Assembly (NCBI GenBank): GCA_902789435.1
Contig: CADAOA010000008.1
Coordinates: 1-47,319, forward strand
Reading direction: 5' to 3'
Length of the DNA stretch: 47,319 bases
Source: an uncultured Bacteroidia bacterium
GTDB lineage: Bacteria; Bacteroidota; Bacteroidia; Bacteroidales; UBA932
The translations under genes were made by a program, and so were the position numbers. Of the stretch, positions 7,876-15,128 are shown piece by piece. Position 1 is the first letter of the stretch, and every line of letters begins with the position of its first letter. The notes beneath the pieces are model-generated. The model saw only the letters and a list, made by a program, of their open reading frames with translations. It had not been told where the DNA came from and did not search any database.

Positions 7876-7962
7876 CCATTGACAAGCAATTGTATTAAAG
7901 TTAATTGTTAAAAGATGCCGGCCTTGTGTCATGAATGACATGCAGGCCGGATCTTTTTTTTG
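7876..7962 (+). ncRNA. Candidate small RNA between gcvP and the hemerythrin regulator
   Basis: A promoter-like pair (7840-7870) and a strong intrinsic terminator (7911-7962) frame a predicted transcript of about 85 nt with no plausible start-to-stop reading frame of its own. The transcript would begin near 7875. The 5' half is AT-rich and unstructured by eye; the 3' half is the terminator hairpin, the usual build of a trans-acting small RNA. The alternative is that this is only the gcvP 3' UTR and the TACCTTTG match is chance. This is inference from signal layout; I recognise no RNA family. Confidence 0.35.
7911..7962 (+). terminator. Rho-independent terminator after gcvP
   Basis: Arms CCGGCCT (7919-7925) and AGGCCGG (7945-7951) pair. 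An inner stem TGTCAT/ATGACA pairs within the loop, and eight T residues follow immediately (7954-7961). It ends either gcvP mRNA, about 90 nt past the stop codon, or the candidate small RNA. Confidence 0.9.
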
Positions 7963-7992
7963 TTCACGCTTGCTGTTTTTGATGTATTTTTG
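7960..7992 (+). promoter_or_regulatory. Promoter for the hemerythrin-LuxR regulator, near-leaderless
   Basis: TTTG (7960-7963) and TATTTTTG (7985-7992) are 21 bp apart. The -33 box is built from the T-tract of the preceding terminator. Only 8 bp separate the -7 box from the ATG at 8001, so the mRNA should have a leader of only a few bases. Confidence 0.65.
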
Positions 7993-8000
7993 CAAACGGA

Positions 8001-8954
8001 ATGAAAGAATATTCTCCCATAACAAGTTCAACGCTTCTTGCAGATGTGGTAAACACCAATCCGGCAATACTATCTGTCCTCGAGAGACTGGACATAAGCC
8101 TTGGCTTCCATGAAGCCACCGTCAAGGATATTTGCAGCGAATACGGCTTGTCTTCAAATCTTCTGATCAGCATTTTCAACATTTATGCTAATGACGGTTT
8201 TGAGCCCCAAGCCAAATTTCTGACAAAACAGGATGTGCTGAAACTTATAAGGTATCTCGAGACATCTCACAACTATTATTCAAAGAAGAGTTTTCCGTCT
8301 CTCCACGGCAAGATCCACCGCCTGCTTAAAGAAGGAGACCAAAGCAATGCCAAGATTCTCAACAAATTCTACGATGACTACAGCCAGGAGATGAAGCATC
8401 ACTTCTTGTTTGAAGAAAACATTGTGTTTCCGTTTATGAAAGAGCAGGCACAGACGGAAATGGAAAGGCCGGTGCCGTTTGACATTACTCTCTTCGCGGA
8501 AAACCACGGTAATATCGAGGATAAGCTTTCGGACCTTAAAAACACATTTTTGAAATACCTTCCACAGGGCTATTCCCAAACACTCCGCACCAGCATTCTC
8601 AAAGATATCTACTCCCTTTCTGAAGATCTTCAAAAACATACCGAGATAGAAGACAAGCTGCTGATTCCTGCAATAGACAAGTTGTTCAACAAGGCTGATA
8701 CCCAGGCGGCAGAAGATGGCGCAAAAGAAGATGACTCTGAGTCCAACTCTTTGTCAGACAGGGAAAAGGAGGTGATTGCAGAGGTAGCTAAAGGGCTTAC
8801 CAACAAGGAGATAGCAGATAAGTTGAACATCTCCATCCATACCGTGACCACCCATCGCAAGAACATATCGAGAAAAACCGGAATCAACTCCATTTCCGGC
8901 ATCACCGTCTACGCGATAATCAATAAGCTTGTAGATCTGAACGACCTGAAATAA
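8001..8954 (+). CDS. Hemerythrin-domain LuxR-type transcriptional regulator
   Basis: This 317-residue protein fuses three parts. Residues about 8-60 resemble the DUF542/ScdA-N domain of iron-sulfur repair (Ric/YtfE) proteins (TLLADVVNTNPAILSVLERL), though the double cysteine of YtfE is replaced by Ser-Leu. Residues about 85-230 are a hemerythrin-like helical bundle with di-iron ligand candidates His90, His102/105, the HHFLFEE stretch (133-139), His169 in ENHG, and His213 with Glu217 in KHTEIED. Residues about 250-312 are a LuxR helix-turn-helix (LSDREKEVIAEVAKGLTNKE, then a DKLNIS and TVTTHRKNI pair). A likely role is sensing oxygen, NO or iron state through the di-iron site and switching transcription; this is inference from domains. 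The gene stands alone, converging on smpB with a 3-bp gap. The start is fixed by the domain border and promoter. Confidence 0.85.
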   Translation: MKEYSPITSSTLLADVVNTNPAILSVLERLDISLGFHEATVKDICSEYGLSSNLLISIFNIYANDGFEPQAKFLTKQDVLKLIRYLETSHNYYSKKSFPSLHGKIHRLLKEGDQSNAKILNKFYDDYSQEMKHHFLFEENIVFPFMKEQAQTEMERPVPFDITLFAENHGNIEDKLSDLKNTFLKYLPQGYSQTLRTSILKDIYSLSEDLQKHTEIEDKLLIPAIDKLFNKADTQAAEDGAKEDDSESNSLSDREKEVIAEVAKGLTNKEIADKLNISIHTVTTHRKNISRKTGINSISGITVYAIINKLVDLNDLK

Positions 8955-8957
8955 CGG

Positions 8958-9416
8958 TTAGTAATCGTCTCCCCGCTGTTCTGCCCTGCGGCGGTCTTTG
9001 TCCTTGATGGACTCTCTCTTGTCGTACTCTTTCTTTCCCTTGGCCAGGGCGATGTTAAGTTTGGCGTAGCCGTTGTCGCTGACAAAAAGCCTCGTTGGAA
9101 CGATTGTAAGACCCTTTTCCTTTACAGACCTTTCGAGTTTGTTGAGTTCCTTGCGGTTGAGAAGGAGTTTGCGGTCCCTCTTGGGATCCTTGCGGTTATA
9201 ACTTGCCCAGAAATACTCGGCAATGTGCATGTTCTTGACATACAGCTCCCCGTTAATGAAAATGCAATAGGTATCCACGAGCGAAGCCTTGCCTGCGCGG
9301 ATGGACTTTATTTCCGTTCCGTACAGCACAATACCCGCAGTATAGTTTTCCAGGAACTCATAGTCAAACCCGGCCCTGCGGTTTCTGATATCTATTTTCG
9401 CTCTCTTCTCTTTCAT
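8958..9416 (-). CDS. smpB: SsrA-binding protein
   Basis: This 152-residue basic protein delivers tmRNA to stalled ribosomes for trans-translation. Family signatures are plain: [61 protein letters not shown] and the lysine/arginine-rich C-terminal tail. Length is normal. The minus-strand box TACATTTG (9422-9429) ends only 5 bp before the ATG, so the mRNA is predicted to be essentially leaderless. It is divergent from miaA across a 39-bp gap. Confidence 0.96.
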   Translation of the reverse strand: MKEKRAKIDIRNRRAGFDYEFLENYTAGIVLYGTEIKSIRAGKASLVDTYCIFINGELYVKNMHIAEYFWASYNRKDPKRDRKLLLNRKELNKLERSVKEKGLTIVPTRLFVSDNGYAKLNIALAKGKKEYDKRESIKDKDRRRAEQRGDDY

Positions 9417-9421
9417 CGGCG

Positions 9422-9450
9422 CAAATGTAGCACATTGTTTTGTATTTTTG
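9422..9450. promoter_or_regulatory. Ultra-compact divergent promoter pair for smpB and miaA
   Basis: The 39-bp gap between the two start codons holds a minus-strand TACATTTG (9422-9429) and a plus-strand TATTTTTG (9443-9450). Each ends 5 bp from its own ATG. Both transcripts should therefore start within a few bases of, or at, the start codon, and each promoter's -33 region lies in or next to the other gene. Confidence 0.6.
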
Positions 9451-9455
9451 CATTG

Positions 9456-10373
9456 ATGGCAGACGTTGATTTCAAACGTGAGTGGACCAACTGCGACATG
9501 CTGGTTGTTATGGGGCCGACGGCTTCAGGCAAGACTGCGTTTGCCGTAAAGATTGCCAGGTGGGTTCGATCAATGGGCAGAGAATGTCATATCATCAGCG
9601 CGGATTCGAGGCAGGTGTATCGCGGAATGGATATCGGAACCGGAAAGGATATCGCCGAGTACGGAGAGATTCCCTATCATCTCATAGACATCGCTGAGGC
9701 GGGAGAAAAATACGACCTCTTCCGCTACAAGAAAGATTTCCAGAAAGCCTACTCAGATCTCAAGAAGAAAAACATCTTCCCGATACTTTGCGGAGGCAGC
9801 GGACTTTACATAGAAGCCGTGTGCAAAGACTATGACCTTAAGGAAGTTGCACCGGATCCCGAGCTTAGGAAAGAACTGGAGCAAAAGAGTTTGGAAGAAC
9901 TTGTTTCCATGCTCACCGATTTGAAGGCAAGGCACAGAACGATTCCTCACAACAACACGGATTTCGACACAAAGAAAAGAGTAATCCGGGCCATTGAAAT
10001 CGAACTGGCATACGACAAGATTCCTCAGCGGGAAGAATCCTTCAAAGGCCCCCAGAATGTGCATTACATTGCCCTGAACCCCGACCGCGAAAGGCGCAAC
10101 CAGAGGATTGACACTAGGCTTGAGCAGAGGCTGGAAAGCGGTATGGTGGAAGAAGTCAAAGCCCTGCTGGACAGGGGGATAAAACCCGAGGACCTGATTT
10201 ACTACGGCCTTGAATACAAGTTTCTTACGCAATACATCACGGGAGAAATATCATACGATTACATGAAGGAGCATCTGGCCATTGCAATCCACCAGTTTGC
10301 CAAGCGTCAGATGACCTGGCTCCGCGGAATGGAAAGGCGGGGAATCAAGATTGAATGGATAAAAACAGAATAA
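9456..10373 (+). CDS. miaA: tRNA dimethylallyltransferase
   Basis: The enzyme adds the dimethylallyl group to A37 of tRNAs that read UNN codons. The product is 305 residues. The P-loop GPTASGKT is at residues 20-27, followed by [17 protein letters not shown], the [14 protein letters not shown] block and the late RQMTWLRG motif. I place the start at 9456 because the frame upstream runs antisense through smpB, family members begin just before the P-loop, and a TATTTTTG promoter box ends at 9450. A secreted SGNH hydrolase gene starts 2 bases after the stop, an unexpected operon partner. Confidence 0.95.
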   Translation: MADVDFKREWTNCDMLVVMGPTASGKTAFAVKIARWVRSMGRECHIISADSRQVYRGMDIGTGKDIAEYGEIPYHLIDIAEAGEKYDLFRYKKDFQKAYSDLKKKNIFPILCGGSGLYIEAVCKDYDLKEVAPDPELRKELEQKSLEELVSMLTDLKARHRTIPHNNTDFDTKKRVIRAIEIELAYDKIPQREESFKGPQNVHYIALNPDRERRNQRIDTRLEQRLESGMVEEVKALLDRGIKPEDLIYYGLEYKFLTQYITGEISYDYMKEHLAIAIHQFAKRQMTWLRGMERRGIKIEWIKTE

Positions 10374-10374
10374 T

Positions 10375-11520
10375 ATGAGAAGATTATTTTCAGCGATGCT
10401 GCTGGTTGCAGCCGCCCTGCAGTTTTCTTTTGCCCAGAAGGCTTCAGAGCTTAAGTATTACGATGTGAAACAGCTTATAGCACAGGGAGATGCGGTGATG
10501 ATCGGCCAGGCGGAAAAGCCTGATGCGGACAGCTGCTATTTCTACCGCATACCTAACAGGCTCAAGGGCATCGTGAGAAAGGAACTCTGGGAACTTGGAT
10601 GCGACGGGGCCGGAATAGCCATCCGCTTCTCCACAGACGCAGAATGCATCGGAGCAAAATGGACCCTTACCTATAACTTCGGAATGAGCCACATGGCCTA
10701 CACCGGAATCAAGGGAATGGACATCTATGTCCTGGACAAGGGCAAAGACTGGAAATTTGCAGGAACGGCCTTCCCTAACGGCAAGCATTCCAACAGCGTA
10801 TTCGTAAGGAAAATGTACGGCGGCAAAAAGGAGTATATGATTTATCTTCCTCTGTACGACGGTGTTGACCACATGGAGATTGGAATAGACTCCACAGCAA
10901 CCATCTACGCTCCTTCAGGAAGCCTCGCCGAGGGCGGTCTGCCAATCCTCTTCTACGGAACCAGCATCACCCAGGGCGGCTGCGTTTCCCGCCCGGGTAT
11001 GGCATATCCTTCCATCATCTCAAGAAAGCTCGACAAGCCTGTCATCAACCTCGGCTTTTCCGGCAACGGGAGAATGGACGGCAATATGGCAGACTGGATC
11101 AAGACCATCCCCGCATCTGCTTACGTGCTGGACTGCCTGCCAAACTGCACCTACAACACAACTCGCGACAGTTCAGACTATTTTATCGGCTGGATAGCAT
11201 ACTCCAACCCTAACACTCCCGTATATCTCGTGAACAACTTCGAGTATCCTCAGCAGTTCATCCTGCCAGGCAACAACGACGATATGGTCAAGGAAAATAT
11301 CCTTATCCGCGATATTTACAAGAGGCTCAAAAAGCACGGAACAACTATAAAGGACCCTGTCACTGGAGAAGAAATCAAGACCGGCCCTCTGAAGAACCTC
11401 AGGTTCATCGACGTGTCAAAGGAAAAAGGCATAGATAACGAAGACACCGTGGACGGCAACCACATGACCGACCTCGGCACGGCCCACTTCTCAAAGCGCC
11501 TGCTCAAACACATAAAATAA
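10375..11520 (+). CDS. Secreted SGNH/GDSL-family hydrolase
   Basis: This 381-residue protein has a signal peptide (MRRLFSAMLLVAAALQFSFA, cleavage near residue 20). The N-terminal half (about 30-180) is a beta-rich domain with the GMDIYVLD segment of the GxDLY-type module that precedes many Bacteroidetes SGNH esterases. The C-terminal half is the SGNH hydrolase: GTSITQG with nucleophile Ser197, GFSGNGRMD as block II, and Asp360/His363 in DGNHMTDLG as the catalytic dyad. Such proteins are usually carbohydrate or lipid esterases, for example deacetylases of hemicellulose; the substrate here cannot be told. The ATG follows the miaA stop by one base, so the two are probably cotranscribed, although they share no obvious task. 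Confidence 0.88.
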   Translation: MRRLFSAMLLVAAALQFSFAQKASELKYYDVKQLIAQGDAVMIGQAEKPDADSCYFYRIPNRLKGIVRKELWELGCDGAGIAIRFSTDAECIGAKWTLTYNFGMSHMAYTGIKGMDIYVLDKGKDWKFAGTAFPNGKHSNSVFVRKMYGGKKEYMIYLPLYDGVDHMEIGIDSTATIYAPSGSLAEGGLPILFYGTSITQGGCVSRPGMAYPSIISRKLDKPVINLGFSGNGRMDGNMADWIKTIPASAYVLDCLPNCTYNTTRDSSDYFIGWIAYSNPNTPVYLVNNFEYPQQFILPGNNDDMVKENILIRDIYKRLKKHGTTIKDPVTGEEIKTGPLKNLRFIDVSKEKGIDNEDTVDGNHMTDLGTAHFSKRLLKHIK

Positions 11521-11554
11521 TCGCCGAAAATTATTAAATATTAATAACTATTAT

Positions 11555-11577
11555 TATCTTTGTTGTGTAAACAAAGA
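11555..11577 (+). promoter_or_regulatory. parDE promoter with overlapping palindromic operator
   Basis: TATCTTTG (11555-11562) is the -7 box. Overlapping it is a perfect 8-bp inverted repeat, TCTTTGTT (11557-11564) and AACAAAGA (11570-11577), with a 5-bp spacer, ending 4 bp before the parD ATG. Its position over the transcription start suits autorepression by the antitoxin, as is usual for parDE operons. Confidence 0.6.
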
Positions 11578-11581
11578 AACA

Positions 11582-11830
11582 ATGAAAACAACATCAGTTG
11601 CATTAGGGCCTCATTTTGAGAATTTTATCCAATCCAGCATAGCCGGAGGGCGATATAATAACGCCAGCGAGGTTGTACGGGCCGGACTTAGACTTCTCGA
11701 AGAACAAGAACAAAAAATAGCAGCTCTTCGTGCCGCAATTGAAGAGGGGTTGAACAGTGGGTTTGTCGAGGATTTTGATCCTGACAAATTTTTGAAGGAG
11801 ATTAAGGCACAATACAATGAAAAGCTTTGA
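11582..11830 (+). CDS. parD: ParD-family antitoxin
   Basis: This 82-residue protein neutralises the toxin encoded directly after it. The N-terminal part (GPHFENFIQSSIAGGRYNNA, then SEVVRAGLRLLEEQE) is the ribbon-helix-helix DNA-binding domain of ParD/CC2985-type antitoxins. The C-terminal acidic segment (about 50-82) should wrap the toxin. It overlaps the toxin gene by 14 bp, which implies coupled translation. The DNA-binding half probably represses its own promoter through the inverted repeat upstream. Confidence 0.93.
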   Translation: MKTTSVALGPHFENFIQSSIAGGRYNNASEVVRAGLRLLEEQEQKIAALRAAIEEGLNSGFVEDFDPDKFLKEIKAQYNEKL

Positions 11831-12113
11831 GTTGACAGAAGCCGCAAAAAGAGATCTTCTGAATATTTGGATTTACACGGCAGACACCTGGTCTGCAAAT
11901 CAAGCAGACAGATATTATTCGATATTAATCGCCTCTTTTCAACTAATAGCAGAAAAGATTGGATTCGCCGGTCTTAGATATGACAATATCTATGAGGGCT
12001 TATTCGGTTATCATATAGAAAAACATATTGTATTCTATTTGCGAAAAACCGATGACAGCATCCTAATTGTGAGAATACTGCATGAAAGCATGGATTACAA
12101 AAGACATCTATAA
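11817..12113 (+). CDS. parE: ParE/RelE-superfamily toxin
   Basis: This 98-residue protein has the ParE pattern: LTEAAKRDLLNIWIYTADTW, then ADRYYSILIASFQLIAEKI, GLRYDNIYEGLFGYHIEKHI and the closing IVRILHESMDYKRHL, where the R-x-L-H-E/x-x-M-D end is typical. ParE toxins usually poison DNA gyrase; some relatives are ribosome-dependent RNases, and the sequence does not settle which. The gene ends 11 bp from the oppositely oriented secreted-protein gene. Its AT-richer codon use hints at acquisition as a module. Confidence 0.92.
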   Translation: MKSFELTEAAKRDLLNIWIYTADTWSANQADRYYSILIASFQLIAEKIGFAGLRYDNIYEGLFGYHIEKHIVFYLRKTDDSILIVRILHESMDYKRHL

Positions 12114-12124
12114 GATCATATTAC

Positions 12125-12904
12125 TTAGAAGCCCCAGGCGGCTTTGACGTCGGCAGGGATAATCTGGGCATCTATGTAATCTACAGTAACGAAGGATGAA
12201 TGGTTCTCGTCGTAATCGGAGTCTGTTTTATCCTTGTACACAATTCTCAGAATAATCCAGCCCTTGACATCTGCCGTGCAGTTATCGCCCGGGAAGAAAG
12301 TTATATAGTACATTTCCGGACCGGACTTTGAAAAAGCTATTGGATCTTCAACATTGTCTCCCTCTCCGCCATCTACATAAACTTTCAGTCTTTTATGCCA
12401 GTTGTTGAACAGAATCCTTGAGTTTTCATCTGAATTTGATTTGGTCTGCAGTTCAACACGGTAAACTTTCTTTTCTTTCGTGAAATGAACATATGCCGTA
12501 ACAGCCATTGACGGAAAGATTCCTGAAAAAACATCAACATTGCCATATCCGTCCAGAAAAAGATCTTCCGTTTGTTCATCCTCATATTCAAAATCGGCGT
12601 CTTCCAACTTGTCCTCGAATTCGGCAACATCAAGATTAAACGGAATATTGCAGAAAGTCATATAATCCGACTTTAGCATAGTCTTCAGGCTGCCTGAAAT
12701 CTCCACCGGCTCCAATCGTTGAGTTTGCGGCGCTACAGTTACCTTCTGGCCGCCTGTAGTTGTAATCGTTTGCTGTTTGTTTTGGGTCTGCGATGGTTGA
12801 TTCTGGGTAGTGGTCTGACCGCCTGTGCGGACTCTGGACCTGTTTTGGGAATAGCCGCCAACTGTTATCATTACAAGGACGGCAAGCAGTGCAAGTCTTT
12901 TCAT
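12125..12904 (-). CDS. Secreted protein of unknown function
   Basis: This 259-residue protein has a signal peptide (MKRLALLAVLVMITVGGYSQ). A low-complexity Gln/Thr-rich linker (about residues 21-60) and a folded acidic domain (about 70-259) rich in aromatic beta-strand-like segments such as VTAYVHFTKEKKVYRVELQ and GWIILRIVYKDK follow. I recognise no family. Similar small export proteins with a Q/T linker are common in Bacteroidales. The minus-strand TAACTTTG box (12926-12933) with TTG 18 bp upstream is the likely promoter. It is divergent from the WG-repeat gene, and a perfect inverted repeat lies between them, so the two may share a regulator. Confidence 0.75.
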   Translation of the reverse strand: MKRLALLAVLVMITVGGYSQNRSRVRTGGQTTTQNQPSQTQNKQQTITTTGGQKVTVAPQTQRLEPVEISGSLKTMLKSDYMTFCNIPFNLDVAEFEDKLEDADFEYEDEQTEDLFLDGYGNVDVFSGIFPSMAVTAYVHFTKEKKVYRVELQTKSNSDENSRILFNNWHKRLKVYVDGGEGDNVEDPIAFSKSGPEMYYITFFPGDNCTADVKGWIILRIVYKDKTDSDYDENHSSFVTVDYIDAQIIPADVKAAWGF

Positions 12905-12925
12905 AACTGATGTCTTTTAACAAAC

Positions 12926-12984
12926 CAAAGTTACATCAAAATTTGTTCCTGCAAGTATGATTTTTGCAGGAATTGTTATCTTTG
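12926..12984. promoter_or_regulatory. Divergent promoters of the secreted-protein locus
   Basis: Minus-strand TAACTTTG (12926-12933) serves the leftward secreted protein; plus-strand TATCTTTG (12977-12984) serves the WG-repeat gene, 17 bp before its ATG at 13002. The inverted repeat 12946-12972 fills the space between the two boxes. Confidence 0.55.
12946..12972. repeat. Perfect 9-bp inverted repeat, candidate shared operator
   Basis: TTCCTGCAA (12946-12954) and TTGCAGGAA (12964-12972) are exact reverse complements separated by 9 bp. The repeat lies between divergent promoters, overlapping the -33 region of each, and is not followed by a T-run, so it looks like a protein-binding site and not a terminator. 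The 18-bp centre-to-centre spacing would put both half-sites on nearly the same helix face. Confidence 0.55.
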
Positions 12985-13001
12985 AAAAAACATTCAATTT
13001 T

Positions 13002-14639
13002 ATGAAATCGCGTCTTAACCTATCCGCGGCAATCGCCGTGATATTATTCGGAACGTTTGCTGTTCTTTCTTTTGGAAGCAATAAATGCTTCTCTCAGAGT
13101 GCCTTGGAGACCTTAAAGGCAATGGGCGGAAACGCTCGTATCAACGTTCCGCCGGTAAGCGACCCCGTCTGCTGCTATTGCGGAGCCAACAGAAGTGATT
13201 CCCCTAGACGGGAACCCCACAAGCCTGGATGCCCTAATTATGAGGGAGGACAAAGGACCAGCAATCAGAACAGCTCAAACAATTCCGGATACCAGGCTTA
13301 TACCGGATCCTATAACTACAATGCTCAAGGAGACCACCATTATGTAACCTTTGCAGACCACGCCGGCAGCTCTTACATTCCTCCAAAACCAATTAGGGAA
13401 ACGGCGGAAGGCCAGGCTATTTTGGCTGTAACGGAAGTTGCCGCAGATGCTGCGGCAGCTGTTTTGGCAGAAGGGCTCAGGGCCTTGTTTTCGTGGGGCT
13501 CTGAACGTGTATTCAGCAGAGACCACCACGGAAGGGAGTACGACCGAAGCGTCAAGGACAAGAATTGGGGAACAATGCAGGTCATAGAGAAAAATGGAAC
13601 GGAGGGCATCTGGGACAAAGGAGCAAAAAAATGGTATGTAAAACCAGGAAAATATCATAACATCCACATATTCGACGGGTATGGCGTGGTGCTCCAGGAC
13701 AAACGCGGAAAATGGGGAATGATTGAACCGACCGACAACGGAAGGATTCTGGTGCAGTTTGACTATGATGACTGCAAATTCATCTCTGAAGGAGGCACAG
13801 GTTCTCCTGTTGTATTCGGATACAAGGATGATGAAGGTTTTATGCACTATATGATAGGCCGCAATGTTCTGGACAAATCCAAGAACGCCTACCATTTTGA
13901 TTTCTATGACGGGCATTACAGCCAGGTGGAAATTACCGGAAGGCAGCATCCAACCAGAGGAGAACTGATTGCACTGATTGGCAAAGACTATGACACCGGA
14001 AAGACCAAGATCATGTCATATAACTGCAATAATATCTTTGGCGCAAGGCAGGATGAAAAATATGACGACGTCATCCTTACCGGAATGATGGATGTAAGCG
14101 AGCAAAAATACAAAGACCTGAACGGAAAAGAGGTTACTATGTGGGACGACTATTACAAAGTGAAGAACAACGGCAAGATGGGTTATGTCGTAACGCGCCA
14201 CAACACTTTTGCAGATCATTCCTACGGCTCGTCTGAACTGCTGGCCTGCGACTATGATAATGTAACCCCGCTTGAGACACAGGCTTACGTATATGAAAGC
14301 ATGCACAACCAATTCAGCTCAAGAAGCTCCAAAGAATTGGTGATTACAGAAAAAGACGGAAAATTCGGCGTTGGCTTCACATATTCGGAATCTGCCAAAA
14401 ACCCTAAATATGATGACATTGGCATTGTGAACATCCGCGATGCAGACGGTGACCTTATGCCTGTTGCCATAACAAAAGAAGGCAATAAATATACGGCACG
14501 GCGCCTCGACAGCATTCCAATTTACTGGGATGACGGCAGCCGTGTCGAGGCCAACGATTTCCTGAAGGTCATAGACCGCCTGAACAAGCACGCGAAAGCC
14601 TGCCCTCACGCTTGGAGAAAAATGAAAATCAAAAAATAA
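13002..14639 (+). CDS. Secreted WG-repeat protein with N-terminal Cys/His motif
   Basis: This is a 545-residue protein when started at the ATG 17 bp after the promoter; an upstream in-frame ATG at 12957 lies before the promoter and is rejected. It has an N-terminal signal segment (about residues 1-32), then a possible zinc-binding motif CCYCGA...HKPGC (Cys58, Cys60, His73, Cys77). An Asn/Gly/Tyr-rich linker and an Ala-rich helix (about 130-160) come next. The C-terminal two thirds hold degenerate WG repeats, visible as GTEGIWDKGAKKWY, KRGKWGMIEP, NNGKMGYVVT and KDGKFGVGF, each followed by a Tyr/Phe-Asp-Asp/Asn segment. WG repeats are beta-rich scaffolds of unknown ligand. The next gene starts 9 bp downstream. 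Role unknown. Confidence 0.78.
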   Translation: MKSRLNLSAAIAVILFGTFAVLSFGSNKCFSQSALETLKAMGGNARINVPPVSDPVCCYCGANRSDSPRREPHKPGCPNYEGGQRTSNQNSSNNSGYQAYTGSYNYNAQGDHHYVTFADHAGSSYIPPKPIRETAEGQAILAVTEVAADAAAAVLAEGLRALFSWGSERVFSRDHHGREYDRSVKDKNWGTMQVIEKNGTEGIWDKGAKKWYVKPGKYHNIHIFDGYGVVLQDKRGKWGMIEPTDNGRILVQFDYDDCKFISEGGTGSPVVFGYKDDEGFMHYMIGRNVLDKSKNAYHFDFYDGHYSQVEITGRQHPTRGELIALIGKDYDTGKTKIMSYNCNNIFGARQDEKYDDVILTGMMDVSEQKYKDLNGKEVTMWDDYYKVKNNGKMGYVVTRHNTFADHSYGSSELLACDYDNVTPLETQAYVYESMHNQFSSRSSKELVITEKDGKFGVGFTYSESAKNPKYDDIGIVNIRDADGDLMPVAITKEGNKYTARRLDSIPIYWDDGSRVEANDFLKVIDRLNKHAKACPHAWRKMKIKK

Positions 14640-14648
14640 ACATATACA

Positions 14649-15128
14649 ATGAAAAAAGTCCTATTCCTTACAGCCCTGATTTTATGCTCCTTGGGAGTAA
14701 GGGCGCAGAATGTCAAAACAAAAAAAGCTGATTCTGTTTTCATCGCGATCACTATGGATTCTCCTTTTTCCAAATGCTTTGGAAATGTTGACGTCAACAA
14801 AGACGGAGTGGTGACATTCGCTGAGGCAAATGCCGCAGACACTCTTTATCTGGGATACGGCGGAAGGAAGAACATCATCTCCAACGTGGATTTTCTGAAG
14901 CACTTCCCTAACCTGAAATATCTCAACCCTGGAAACGCCACGGTTGAAGAATTAGACCTGAGGCACATGAAAAAGCTTGAAGTTCTGGACCTTACCCTTG
15001 CGCCCTTTGTAAAGAAGATTACGATAACCACAGGATGTTTTCCTAAGATTATCTACCCGAGCGGAGAAGGAGATTTTACCGTAACCAGAGTTTACGACCC
15101 TAACGACCAGTCGTCTTGGTGGCATTAG
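14649..15128 (+). CDS. Secreted protein with EF-hand loop and leucine-rich repeats
   Basis: This 159-residue protein has a signal peptide (MKKVLFLTALILCSLGVRAQ). Residues 48-59 form a textbook EF-hand/dockerin-type calcium loop (Asp48, Asn50, Asp52, Gly53, Glu59 in DVNKDGVVTFAE). Two to three leucine-rich-repeat segments follow (FLKHFPNLKYL, VEELDLRHMKKLEVLDL), as in Bacteroidetes surface LRR proteins, though those are usually far longer. It is probably cotranscribed with the WG-repeat gene. Its last 29 bp overlap the 3' end of lgt on the other strand. Ligand and role are unknown. Confidence 0.78.
   Translation: MKKVLFLTALILCSLGVRAQNVKTKKADSVFIAITMDSPFSKCFGNVDVNKDGVVTFAEANAADTLYLGYGGRKNIISNVDFLKHFPNLKYLNPGNATVEELDLRHMKKLEVLDLTLAPFVKKITITTGCFPKIIYPSGEGDFTVTRVYDPNDQSSWWH

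Noticed and set aside
9225-9455. In-frame N-terminal extension of miaA
   Set aside because: It runs antisense through smpB, crosses both promoter boxes, and family proteins start just before the P-loop.
11817-12113. Reading parE as part of a larger defence system
   Set aside because: Neighbours are an SGNH hydrolase and a secreted protein; no nuclease, helicase or other defence gene is present, so it is a plain toxin-antitoxin pair.
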